Shown piece by piece: positions 18,592 through 26,731 of a stretch of DNA of 64,000 nucleotides. The number at the start of each line of letters is the position of its first letter. Position 1 is the stretch's first letter. Below the pieces are notes generated by a model. It ran no database searches and had not been told where the DNA came from. It saw nothing but the letters and a program-made list of their open reading frames with translations. The position numbers and the translations under genes were made by a program. Source of the DNA: Salmonirosea aquatica (GTDB lineage: Bacteria; Bacteroidota; Bacteroidia; Cytophagales; Spirosomataceae); contig NZ_WHLY01000002.1 of NCBI RefSeq assembly GCF_009296315.1, forward strand, positions 5,430,501 through 5,494,500, written 5' to 3'.

Positions 18592-18599
18592 CAAAGGTA
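18592..18599 (-). promoter_or_regulatory. candidate -7 promoter box for the lipoprotein gene
   Basis: On the minus strand TACCTTTG matches TAnnTTTG exactly and lies 72 nt before the lipoprotein start. No clear TTG is found at the usual distance, so this is only a candidate. Confidence 0.35.
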
Positions 18600-18702
18600 G
18601 GATAGGGTACCCCTGCACGCCAGCCCGAATTAATAACGGGAAGCTTTGGCTTGATAACGGGTGGAAACAGGGAGACATTGGGCAAACCAAAAGTAGACAG
18701 TA

Positions 18703-18745
18703 CGTAAAAATACGCACCCAGAGCACGTGGAGGCGTATTTTTACG
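18703..18745. repeat. 13-bp perfect inverted repeat CGTAAAAATACGC
   Basis: CGTAAAAATACGC (18703-18715) and its exact reverse complement (18733-18745) are separated by 17 nt. The pair lies in the 284-nt gap between the end of the sensor kinase gene and the lipoprotein gene. There is no T tract on either side. Related CGTAAA-type sites occur just before the second kinase (22102-22133) and after the regulator (24145-24163), which makes an operator more likely than a terminator. Confidence 0.5.
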
Positions 18746-18804
18746 CAGAAGCTACCTGGAAGCGGGAGATTGTTGTAAGTAAGTTACGAATTCAAGAAGA
18801 TGAT

Positions 18805-21800
18805 TTACGCAGGCAAAATGGGTAGCTGGATCACGACGCTGGTACCGCTCGGCTGATGATCTTGATCGAAGAGGTCAGTAATGATGATTCCGTTTTCGGT
18901 ACCATAGCGCTGGCTGATCAGCTGCAGCCGCTCCTGGGTTACCTGGAGGCCCATGCTTTTGTGCGACGAAATGGTTTTACTTTTCAATTCACCCGCTTTT
19001 TGTCGACCTACCCCGTTGTCTTCGATCCGGCAAACCAGGCGCTCGCCAGAGGATCTGATTTGCACCTGAATCTTCCCCCGACCCGTTTTGTGCGCAATAC
19101 CGTGGAGAATGGCGTTTTCGATATAGGGCTGAATGATCATGGGCGGAACCGAAATCTTTTCTTGGGCAACACTGGAATCGGTATCGATGGAAAAGTCGAA
19201 TGTATGATCAAACCGCAGCTGTTCCAGTTCCAGATATAGCTGCAGCTGATCGAGTTCATCCGCGAGGGTCACCCATTCCTGCCCGGAATTTTCCAGAATA
19301 AGCCGCATAAGGCGGGAGAATTTTACCAGGTACCTGTCCGCGTTGTCACTGTCGTTTTGTAATACAAACAACCGGATCGCATTGAGGGAGTTATACAGAA
19401 AATGGGGGTTCATCTGGGAACGTAATGCTTTCATCTCGGAGGCCGCAATCCGTTCGCGCAGGGCACTTTTTTCTTGCTGTTCACGCACCAGCCGCTGTTC
19501 GCGCCAACGGGCAGTCACCACGGTTGAAGCAATCAAAGCGGCCAAAACAGCCAGACGAAACCACCAGCGTTGCCAAAAGGGCGGGGTGATATGTACCGGC
19601 AGCCGATAGCCCTGCCGGTTCCAGACACCGTCGTTGTTGGAAGCGATACTATGCAGTACATAGTCGCCGGGCGGGATATTGGTGTAGCTGGCGGAGGAAT
19701 TGGTACCTGCCTGATGCCAACGCTCCTCGAAGCCTTCCAGCCGGTAAGCAAATTGATTATCAGCCGGATTGTCAAAATTCAGCGAGGCCATGTCAAACGT
19801 AAAACTATTCTGTCGGTAGTTCAGGACAAGGGGGGCTGGATTAGCGACTTGCCCCCGTAGAAACTCGTGTTCCTCTACCCGAAAGGAGGTCAGGAATACA
19901 GGCGGAATTGAGCGATTCAGGCGCATGGACTTAGGGTGAATCGATGCCAGGCCGTGAACCGCGCCAAAATAGATGCGTCCGGTGGAATCACGGGCTACGG
20001 CATCGGATTCAAATTCAGAGGCTGGCAGCCCATCGTCCTCGTCAAAAACCGTAAGCCGCATCTTTCGCGTATCGATGCAAACGATCCCCTTACTTGTACT
20101 GGCCCATAAGGTGTCGCCCGTAACCAGCAACGCCGAAATATCGTTGGTAGGTAAGCCATCCTGGGTGGTAAAAGTCTTGAAACGGCCCGTTTGTACATTT
20201 AATCGCGCCAGACCATTATCCGTGGCTATCCACATGTACCCTTTGGTATCTTCGGCAAAACCCGTTACACCCTCGTCGGGCAAGCTGTGCGGATCGTTTT
20301 CCGCACGATTGTACTGGGCCAATACCCGCAACTCAGGACTGATTTTATAGACCGGTCCGAATCCTCCTATCCACAGATTGTCATGTCGGTCGAGGTACAT
20401 AGTGTTGTAGTTTTTGCCGGGAAGCTTGCGGATACGCTCATCCGAATACTGGGTAAGGTAGGTGTCGGTTTGGGGATCATAAATAGTGAGTTTTTCATTG
20501 GTACCCATGAAAATGCGCCCATCGCGGTTTTCAAGAATTGAATATATCTGATCGCCCGCCACAAAATCGCGTCGGGCAGACCGGGCTTCTGTGGGCGTAT
20601 TTAAACACAGAATCTGCTCGAAAAGGGTACCCTGCGGATCAAAGCGGGTCAGCCCACTACCGCCGGCCCATATACGTCCCTTATGGTCGGCAAGTACCGC
20701 ATATAAAAAATCGGTTCCCAGACTATTCGGATTTCGGGGATCGTGTGAATAAAGAAGATACCCCGGTTTCTGCGGATCAACCCTCAGAAGTCCTCCATGG
20801 GTGGCTACCCAAAGGTTGTTTTGGCGATCAACGGAAAGTTTGATCGCATCGAGCCCCAGCGATGTGGCAGGATGGTACCCTATCTCGTCATACACCAGAT
20901 GAAACTTCTCGGTGGAAGGATTGAACCAGTTTACCCCCGCGTCGTCCGTGACGATCCAAACAATACCATTCCGGTCTTCAAACAGTCCTCTTACGCAATT
21001 ACACCCCATGCTGCGCGGATTGAGCTCATCGCTCAAATAGCTGGTAAAGGTATTTGAACCCGGATTGAACTTGTGGAGTCCTCCGCTGCCCAGACCTACC
21101 CAAAGATCCCCATCCCTGGCACACAACAGCGAGGCCACCGCCTGATTGCCCGCGCTGAGGGGTAGTTTTCGAAAGGTTCCTTTGCCAGAGTCCAGCAGCG
21201 CGACAAAGCCATTGCCGGTCCCCACAACCAGCTCGCCCGTGGGCGAATACCGGGCCAAGGCGGCTACGTAATCGCCGGGCAGGGACGTGGGCGATTCCGG
21301 GTTGGATCGGTAAGCCTTCACGCGCTTTTTTTGCAAGTCGTAGGCATACAGACCAGCCTGAGTACCTAACCAGAGCGTGGTACCTTCCAGGACAAGTGCC
21401 CGAATCGCATTGGCCCCTGCCTGCGAAACTGAATCGGCCGGAATGCGGAGGAGTCGGGCTTTTCCCGCTACCGGATCAAAGCGAAGCAGGCCCGCCTTGG
21501 TACCACACCACAAAATTCCGTCGTGGTTTTCCGTAATGTTGCGGATGAAATTGCTGCCAACCCCAAATCCTTCAAACGAATACCGCCTGAACTTCTGATT
21601 GATGGGGTCATACCGGTTAAGGCCCTGTTCGGCCCCCACCCAAAGGGTACCTTTTTTTGAAGTGAATACCGACCTGATTACCCGATGGGAAAGCGAGGCC
21701 GAATCGCCACTCTGACGCGTAAACGTACGGCAGTTCCGGCCGTCGAAGCGGGTGAGCCCATTGACCGTCCCGATCCAGATGAAGCCCAGATTGTCCTGGG

Positions 21801-22023
21801 TGATCGACGTAGTGAAGTTGGCCGCCAGTCCCTGCCGCAACGTAAGATGTTGAAACCAGAGGGAGGGAGCCGGCACTGGCGGTTGGGCCAGTGATATAAA
21901 AGGCCAGCTTACCGCTTGTCCACACAACACCAGGAGGGTAAAAAAGACACGAGTTTTCAAAGGGGCGTTTAGAGGGAGGTAGGTTCCTGTTATAAGACGG
22001 CAGTCTGGGTAATATTTACTCAA
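18805..22023 (-). CDS. Reg_prop periplasmic propeller sensor with LytS-type histidine kinase
   Basis: Membrane sensor kinase of 1072 residues. A signal segment (~25-47) is followed by a large periplasmic double propeller made of Reg_prop repeats (for example GFIWIGTVNGLTRFDG, GTLWVGAEQGLNRYDP, GRIWAGGSGLTRFDP). Next come a Y_Y_Y domain (~745-815, ENQFAYRLEGFEERWHQAG-like), one membrane helix (WWFRLAVLAALIASTVV) and a cytoplasmic His_kinase domain. The phosphoacceptor is His874 in QMNPHFLYNSLNAI. The ATPase part has IQPYIENAILHG and CRIEDNGVGR. Unlike classical hybrid one-protein systems it carries no receiver or AraC domain, so it must signal to a separate regulator, plausibly the LytTR protein at 23369. 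Divergent from the second kinase across 110 nt. Confidence 0.92.
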   Translation of the reverse strand: MSKYYPDCRLITGTYLPLNAPLKTRVFFTLLVLCGQAVSWPFISLAQPPVPAPSLWFQHLTLRQGLAANFTTSITQDNLGFIWIGTVNGLTRFDGRNCRTFTRQSGDSASLSHRVIRSVFTSKKGTLWVGAEQGLNRYDPINQKFRRYSFEGFGVGSNFIRNITENHDGILWCGTKAGLLRFDPVAGKARLLRIPADSVSQAGANAIRALVLEGTTLWLGTQAGLYAYDLQKKRVKAYRSNPESPTSLPGDYVAALARYSPTGELVVGTGNGFVALLDSGKGTFRKLPLSAGNQAVASLLCARDGDLWVGLGSGGLHKFNPGSNTFTSYLSDELNPRSMGCNCVRGLFEDRNGIVWIVTDDAGVNWFNPSTEKFHLVYDEIGYHPATSLGLDAIKLSVDRQNNLWVATHGGLLRVDPQKPGYLLYSHDPRNPNSLGTDFLYAVLADHKGRIWAGGSGLTRFDPQGTLFEQILCLNTPTEARSARRDFVAGDQIYSILENRDGRIFMGTNEKLTIYDPQTDTYLTQYSDERIRKLPGKNYNTMYLDRHDNLWIGGFGPVYKISPELRVLAQYNRAENDPHSLPDEGVTGFAEDTKGYMWIATDNGLARLNVQTGRFKTFTTQDGLPTNDISALLVTGDTLWASTSKGIVCIDTRKMRLTVFDEDDGLPASEFESDAVARDSTGRIYFGAVHGLASIHPKSMRLNRSIPPVFLTSFRVEEHEFLRGQVANPAPLVLNYRQNSFTFDMASLNFDNPADNQFAYRLEGFEERWHQAGTNSSASYTNIPPGDYVLHSIASNNDGVWNRQGYRLPVHITPPFWQRWWFRLAVLAALIASTVVTARWREQRLVREQQEKSALRERIAASEMKALRSQMNPHFLYNSLNAIRLFVLQNDSDNADRYLVKFSRLMRLILENSGQEWVTLADELDQLQLYLELEQLRFDHTFDFSIDTDSSVAQEKISVPPMIIQPYIENAILHGIAHKTGRGKIQVQIRSSGERLVCRIEDNGVGRQKAGELKSKTISSHKSMGLQVTQERLQLISQRYGTENGIIITDLFDQDHQPSGTSVVIQLPILPA

Positions 22024-22101
22024 TGATAGTCTATTTTCGATAATTATCGGCCGGCAACCTCCTGTTATTCAGTTTAACTTTTAATCTATTCGCTGATTCG
22101 C

Positions 22102-22133
22102 GTAGTTGCACGTAAAATATCGCAGATACGCAA
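22102..22133. promoter_or_regulatory. CGTAAA-type motif cluster in the divergent kinase promoter
   Basis: GCGTA (22102-22106) and TACGC (22129-22133) bracket CACGTAAAATATCGC, ending directly at the ATG of the second kinase. The core resembles the CGTAAAAATACGC repeat at 18703-18745 and the dyad at 24145-24163. A regulator bound here would cover the start region of the kinase operon and the upstream region of the divergent kinase. Functional role inferred from recurrence only. Confidence 0.4.
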
Positions 22134-23372
22134 ATGAAAAGATTGATGCTGGATGACGCTCCCAATCGCAACCTGCCGGGATTGAAAGCATTGTTCGAAG
22201 AGCTGGAAGCCGAAAAAGCCATCACCTATTTTGCGACCTCCCTGCTTACCCAATCAACCCTGGAAGAGGTACTTTGGGATGTGGTCAGGAACTGCATCAG
22301 CCGGCTCAATTTTGTCGATTGCGTCATCTACTGGCTCGATGTGGAACGGGGCGTCCTTCTGCAAAAAGCCGCCTATGGGCCAAAAAGCCCGGCAAATTAT
22401 CTTATCGATCGGCCCATCGAAATTGCGCTGGGGCAGGGAATCGTGGGTTCGGTGGCCCTAAGCGGAAAGGCGGAACGAATCGGGAATACCTCGCTCGATG
22501 GCCGGTATATCAAGGACGACTGCGCCCGTCTGTCCGAAATCACGGTACCGATCCTTCTGGATGGTCGGGTGCTGGGGGTAATCGACGCCGAGCATTCGGA
22601 GCTGGATTTTTTTAAACCCCGGCACCTAAAGATTCTGAGTACCGTAGCTACCCTTTGCGCCCAAAAGGTCAAGCAGATGACCTTAGAACAGGCCTATCAG
22701 CGAACCGAGCGACAACTAGCCGAAACCAGGAAACGGGTGGCGGAAACCAAACTACTGGCGCTGCGCATTCAGATGAGTCCGCACTTTATCTTCAACAGCC
22801 TCAATTCGATCAATAGTTTTATCTTGCAAAACGAAGCGGAAAATGCCTCAGCCATGCTGACCAAATTCTCTCGTTTGATGCGACAGATACTGGACAATAC
22901 CCAAACCGAGTGGGTTTCGATACGCCATGAATTTCATGCGTTGCAGCTGTACATAGAACTGGAACGCCTGCGGTGCGACAATCATTTTGAAATAGCTTTC
23001 GAAATCAGTGATACCCTCGATCAGGATAGGGTCAAGGTACCTCCCCTGATGATTCACCCCTACGTGGAAAACGCCATCTGGCATGGGTTACTGCCCAAGA
23101 AAGCAGGCGTCCGGAAGTTGGCGATTCACTGTCGGGAACAGGGCGGCCAGTTGGTAATCGAAATCATAGATAGTGGGATCGGCCGGGCAGCCGCGGCTCG
23201 TTTGCGCACCAGTCCGCCGCATTTCGGGAGTAAACTAGTGCGGGAAAGGCTTCGATTGATGAATGAAATTTACGACTTGGATGCACGAATGACAAGCACA
23301 GACCTTTACTCGGGTGATAAGCATCCGGCAGGTACCTGCGTGAACTTTACCCTCAAACTACCTACTCCATGA
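22134..23372 (+). CDS. GAF-domain LytS-type sensor histidine kinase
   Basis: Cytoplasmic sensor kinase, 412 residues, no membrane helix. A GAF domain spans about 30-185 (FVDCVIYWLDVERGVLLQKA, GQGIVGSVALSGKAERI, ITVPILLDGRVLGVIDAEH). A short coiled linker follows, then the His_kinase domain with His217 in RIQMSPHFIFNSLNSI and the ATP-binding motifs IHPYVENAIWHGLLPK and IEIIDSGIGR. The GAF probably senses a small ligand or redox state. The stop codon overlaps the start of the LytTR regulator by 4 nt (ATGA), so the two are translationally coupled and form a kinase-regulator pair. The dimerisation helix is very like that of the neighbouring Reg_prop kinase. Confidence 0.92.
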   Translation: MKRLMLDDAPNRNLPGLKALFEELEAEKAITYFATSLLTQSTLEEVLWDVVRNCISRLNFVDCVIYWLDVERGVLLQKAAYGPKSPANYLIDRPIEIALGQGIVGSVALSGKAERIGNTSLDGRYIKDDCARLSEITVPILLDGRVLGVIDAEHSELDFFKPRHLKILSTVATLCAQKVKQMTLEQAYQRTERQLAETRKRVAETKLLALRIQMSPHFIFNSLNSINSFILQNEAENASAMLTKFSRLMRQILDNTQTEWVSIRHEFHALQLYIELERLRCDNHFEIAFEISDTLDQDRVKVPPLMIHPYVENAIWHGLLPKKAGVRKLAIHCREQGGQLVIEIIDSGIGRAAAARLRTSPPHFGSKLVRERLRLMNEIYDLDARMTSTDLYSGDKHPAGTCVNFTLKLPTP

Positions 23373-24112
23373 AGGCGATTTTGGTTGACGATGAGCGGCA
23401 CTGCCGCGATGTCCTGTCCCTGCTTCTGGCCAGGTACTGCCCTCAGGTTACCCTTTTGGCCGCTTGTACCGACGGTCAAGATGGTTTGACGGCTATCGAA
23501 AAGCACCGGCCCGACCTGCTTTTTCTGGATATCGAAATGCCGGGCATGAGCGGATTCGACTTGTTAAAGCTTTGTCAATACACGGGTTTCCAGGTCATTT
23601 TCACGACGGCTTATAACGAGTATGCCATCCAAGCCATTCGTAACAACGCGCTCGACTACATCCTCAAACCCATCGACAAGGACGAGCTGAGGCAAGCGGT
23701 AATGAAAGCCGAAAAGTTATCAGTACCCGTTCAATCACCGTCTTCGGTCGACGAATTTGTAGCTTTTCTAAATCGCCAGAAGTCGGGTGACCGGATTGCG
23801 TTACCGACAATGGAAGGTTTGCAGATCCTCCAAAGCGACGAGATCTACTACTGCGAATCGGACGGCGGGTACACCCACTTCGTATTGACCAACGGAAAAA
23901 CCGTGTTGATTTCAAAGACCCTGAAAGAAGTGGAAGAAGTGCTGGAAAGTAAGGGATTTTGCCGGGTGCATCACAGTTTCCTGATCAATGTCAGGTATGT
24001 CCAGAAATATATCCGGGGCGATGGAGGTGAAGTAATTATGGCCAATCATAAAAATATTCCGGTGTCGAGGAATAAAAAACAGGAGTTTTTGAATCTGCTC
24101 GAAAGGATTTAA
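23369..24112 (+). CDS. LytTR-family response regulator
   Basis: DNA-binding response regulator, 247 residues. The receiver domain (1-~120) has the acidic pair Asp7-Asp8, phospho-acceptor Asp54 in FLDIEMPGMSG, Thr in FTTAYNEYA and the conserved Lys in YILKPID. The LytTR domain (~145-245) has RIALPTMEGLQILQSDEIYYCESDGGYT and CRVHHSFLINVRYVQKYIRG, then the terminal NIPVSRNKKQEFL. It is encoded with the GAF kinase through a 4-nt overlap. LytTR proteins bind short paired repeats; the CGTAAA-type repeats at 18703-18745, 22102-22133 and 24145-24163 are candidate targets by position. Confidence 0.95.
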   Translation: MKAILVDDERHCRDVLSLLLARYCPQVTLLAACTDGQDGLTAIEKHRPDLLFLDIEMPGMSGFDLLKLCQYTGFQVIFTTAYNEYAIQAIRNNALDYILKPIDKDELRQAVMKAEKLSVPVQSPSSVDEFVAFLNRQKSGDRIALPTMEGLQILQSDEIYYCESDGGYTHFVLTNGKTVLISKTLKEVEEVLESKGFCRVHHSFLINVRYVQKYIRGDGGEVIMANHKNIPVSRNKKQEFLNLLERI

Positions 24113-24144
24113 AGAAATCGCGTAAGAATGAAGATTTTCTGATG

Positions 24145-24163
24145 CGTAAATGGGATATTTACG
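24145..24163. promoter_or_regulatory. CGTAAAT dyad downstream of the LytTR gene
   Basis: CGTAAAT (24145-24151), 5-nt spacer, ATTTACG (24157-24163): a perfect dyad 33 nt after the regulator stop and about 190 nt before the alpha/beta hydrolase gene. Same core as the other two sites around this locus. Confidence 0.4.
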
Positions 24164-24354
24164 TACCGGTTTTTGAGTACACACTTAAAAAGGTAAGCGG
24201 GCGGATATTTGTGGAGTCACAGACATTGTTGAGGTTTAACCACTTACGACCAACGATCGGTTATGAACTGCCAGGGCTGAAGGAAAGACAGGTACAACAT
24301 CAACAATTCAACAACTGAATAGATAGACTAATTAATCAAAATAATCATTATAAA

Positions 24355-25200
24355 ATGCAAAACAATAACCAACCGCAAACGGGTACTTTCATATCGGAAG
24401 AAGGCCTGAATATTTCTTACAAAAATTGGAAATCCAAAGAAATTCCAAAAGCTATTGTGGTATTTGCCCATGGATTTAATTCGCATAGCGGTTATTTCCA
24501 ATGGCCTGCCGAGCAATTAACGGCTCAGAATTACGAAGTCTATGGGATTGACTTTCCCGGAAGAGGAAATTCTGACGGAGAAAGGTATTACATAGCCGAC
24601 TATGAACAATTTGTCATAGAACTCGACAAGTTAGTGAATATTGCAAAAGCAGCACATCCGGATTTGCCAACATTTTTATTAGGGCATAGCGCAGGCGGTG
24701 TTTTATCTTCCATTTATACCTTGAAACATCAGGATAAGCTCAGGGGTTTTATTTGTGAAAGTTTTGCATTTCAGGTACCCGCCCCCGATTTCGCAGTGGC
24801 TGTTTTAAGAGGAATAAGCCATGTATTTCCCCACGCCCATGTACTGCGATTGAAAAATGAAGATTTTTCCCGCAATCAGGAGGTTGTCGACTTTATGAAT
24901 AATGACCCACTCATTGCCAATGAAGTTCAACCTACTAGAACAGTACAGCAATTGTCTCTTGCAGATGAAAAATTAAAAGCAGAAATGCCGGCAATAAAAC
25001 TTCCGTTACTGATACTTCACGGTACGGCAGATAAAGCAACTAAACCGAGCGGAAGTCAATATTTTTATGACAGTGCGTCTTCAGAGGATAAGACATTAAA
25101 ATTTTATGAAGGACATTACCATGATTTATTGAATGATACAGACAAAGAAATTGTAATGAATGATATTCTAAGCTGGTTAAATGCCAAGACCACTGAATAA
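24355..25200 (+). CDS. alpha/beta hydrolase (monoacylglycerol-lipase/S33-like)
   Basis: Cytoplasmic serine hydrolase of 281 residues; no signal peptide. The nucleophile Ser112 sits in LLGHSAGGVLSS and the oxyanion stretch is VVFAHGFNSHSGYFQ. The acid is in LILHGTADKATKPSGS and the base His in YEGHYHDLLND. The order and spacing fit the Hydrolase_4/monoacylglycerol lipase-like group, which cleaves medium- to long-chain glycerol or other esters; the true substrate is unknown. The gene is more AT-rich than its surroundings and has only one GGTACC. The start ATG follows an A/T-rich leader without a Shine-Dalgarno sequence. Confidence 0.88.
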   Translation: MQNNNQPQTGTFISEEGLNISYKNWKSKEIPKAIVVFAHGFNSHSGYFQWPAEQLTAQNYEVYGIDFPGRGNSDGERYYIADYEQFVIELDKLVNIAKAAHPDLPTFLLGHSAGGVLSSIYTLKHQDKLRGFICESFAFQVPAPDFAVAVLRGISHVFPHAHVLRLKNEDFSRNQEVVDFMNNDPLIANEVQPTRTVQQLSLADEKLKAEMPAIKLPLLILHGTADKATKPSGSQYFYDSASSEDKTLKFYEGHYHDLLNDTDKEIVMNDILSWLNAKTTE

Positions 25201-25236
25201 TAAATATCTTTTTGCCAGAAAAAAGACTTGCCTGAT

Positions 25237-25598
25237 ATGATAATACAATACAAAGATTTGATTATAAAGGCTTATACTGCTTTTAACGAAAGAGATATTG
25301 ATAAGGCACTTTCAACCATGCAATCCGATGTGCAATGGTCAAAAGCCTGGGAGGGGGCCACATAAGCGGACATGGTGAAATAAAGCAGTATTGGACAAGA
25401 CAATGGACTGAAATAAATCCAAAGGTCAATCCAATCGGGTTTAAAGAAAGGCAGAATGGAGATTTAGAGGTCGAAGTTCATCAAAAAGTAAAAGATTTAC
25501 ACGACAATTTAATATATAATGGAATGGTAAAACATATTTATACTTTTGAGAATGGCTTAATAAAAACGATGGATATTGAATTGGCAGATACTAAGTAG
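25237..25598 (+). pseudogene. SnoaL-like (NTF2-fold) small protein gene with a frameshift
   Basis: The frame from 25237 reads MIIQYKDLIIKAYTAFNERD, then STMQSDVQWSKAWEG, and stops at TAA. One base more in the five-G run at 25353-25357 continues it as GGHISGHGEIKQYWTRQW, LEVEVHQKVKDLHDN and FENGLIKTMDIE to 25598. The joined ~120-residue product is a normal nuclear-transport-factor-2-like SnoaL domain of unknown substrate. It follows the hydrolase by 36 nt and may form an operon with it. As read it is broken; a sequencing indel is equally possible. Confidence 0.75.
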
Positions 25599-25602
25599 AT
25601 AA

Positions 25603-25647
25603 GTATCCACGCTTAGGCCTAGCAGAAATAGGCCTAAGCGTGGATAC
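25603..25647. terminator. 19-bp perfect hairpin between convergent genes
   Basis: GTATCCACGCTTAGGCCTA (25603-25621) pairs without mismatch with 25629-25647 across the 7-nt loop GCAGAAA. It starts 4 nt after the SnoaL-like stop and lies before the end of the convergent metallo-hydrolase gene. There is no long T tract, so it may be a bidirectional terminator, a transcript-end stabiliser or a mobile palindrome. Confidence 0.55.
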
Positions 25648-25722
25648 AGTCGGATAGCCATTCAAACAATTCAAGAAAAAACGCGTGAGACTAAAATCCT
25701 AAGACTCAACCCCACGCATTCC

Positions 25723-26670
25723 TTACTTTCTCAATTTTCCATAGGCCAGCAGCGCCAGTCCGGCTACGCTTACCAGTCCCGCGATTTTGAGGGCGGCCGG
25801 GTAGGTGGGTTCGGTTTTGGGAGGCACCGACACCACACCGCCCGAACCCACCACAGCCGGACGATTTCGGTACCTACCGTGCTGGGGTACGCTCAGCTGC
25901 TGGAAATCGTCGGCTAGTTGGTTGAGTTTTTGGGGTAAATCTTCACCCTGCATCACCGGGCCGTGACCCGAAGCTACTATTTGGGGTTGGAGTTCGGCTA
26001 GCTTTTTTACCGATTTTCCGGCGGCTCCCCAATCATATACCACAAAGGCGGGCGGTCCGCTGAGATGTTCCTGATGGGATAGGGTAGCCACTGCCGATTC
26101 GGCTTTTGTGGTGGCCAGGGCATCTCCGGCAATCAGCAGGCCATCCGCTTCGCGGAACAGGCTCACATGACCCGGCGCGTGACCCGGCGTATGGAGCCAT
26201 TTCCAGCCTGAAAGGCCGGGTAACTTGCCATCTTGCGGCAGCGGCCGTACGTACTGATGAATATCGATAGGCGTCAGCGGATATAGGCCCGACAACCAGG
26301 CAATCAGCCCGCCCCCAACGGCAGGTTCAGCGGGTGGATAGGCCGAACGGCCCGTGAGGTAAGGCATTTCCATCGGATGCGCATATACGTTCACATCCCA
26401 GCTAGCAGCCAGTTCCTTCACCGATCCGGCGTGGTCGAAATGGCCGTGCGTGAGGATGATAGCTTCGGGGCGAGTGTCTTTGCCAAAAAGTTTACCGGCC
26501 ATTTTCCGAATGCGTGAACTCGCAAGGGCCGTACCCGTATCGACCAGCACCCAGCGGTCGCTGTCTTGGTCCTGCACAAAATACAGGTTTACGAAAATGT
26601 CGGTCATCATCCAGACGCCGCTGGCGACGTCAGGTCTTACTTCTGGTTCGGCGGTTTTGGTTTCTTCCAT
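25723..26670 (-). CDS. MBL-fold metallo-hydrolase with C-terminal membrane anchor
   Basis: Zinc hydrolase of the metallo-beta-lactamase superfamily, 315 residues from the ATG at 26670 (MEETKTAEPEVRPD). Motifs: VDTGTALASS (strand after the Asp loop), THGHFDHAGS (metal ligands), HTPGHAPGHVSLF (His ligand), GDALATTKAE (bridging Asp) and SGHGPVMQGE (last His). A C-terminal hydrophobic helix (AALKIAGLVSVAGLALLAYG) ends in KLRK, so the enzyme is tail-anchored. As read, the frame runs on upstream into the preceding hydrolase because of a frameshift there; the natural start is the internal ATG, which is 60 nt after the repaired hydrolase stop. Substrate unknown. Confidence 0.85.
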   Translation of the reverse strand: MEETKTAEPEVRPDVASGVWMMTDIFVNLYFVQDQDSDRWVLVDTGTALASSRIRKMAGKLFGKDTRPEAIILTHGHFDHAGSVKELAASWDVNVYAHPMEMPYLTGRSAYPPAEPAVGGGLIAWLSGLYPLTPIDIHQYVRPLPQDGKLPGLSGWKWLHTPGHAPGHVSLFREADGLLIAGDALATTKAESAVATLSHQEHLSGPPAFVVYDWGAAGKSVKKLAELQPQIVASGHGPVMQGEDLPQKLNQLADDFQQLSVPQHGRYRNRPAVVGSGGVVSVPPKTEPTYPAALKIAGLVSVAGLALLAYGKLRK

Positions 26671-26731
26671 GTGAATTGTGGATTTTAGTGAGTAGTTGGG
26701 TAGATACTGCCTAAAAGAGTATGCCACAGGT

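Noticed and set aside
18703-18745. The CGTAAAAATACGC inverted repeat as an intrinsic terminator of the sensor kinase
   Set aside because: The loop is 17 nt, the stem AT-rich and no T tract follows on the minus strand; an operator role fits better.
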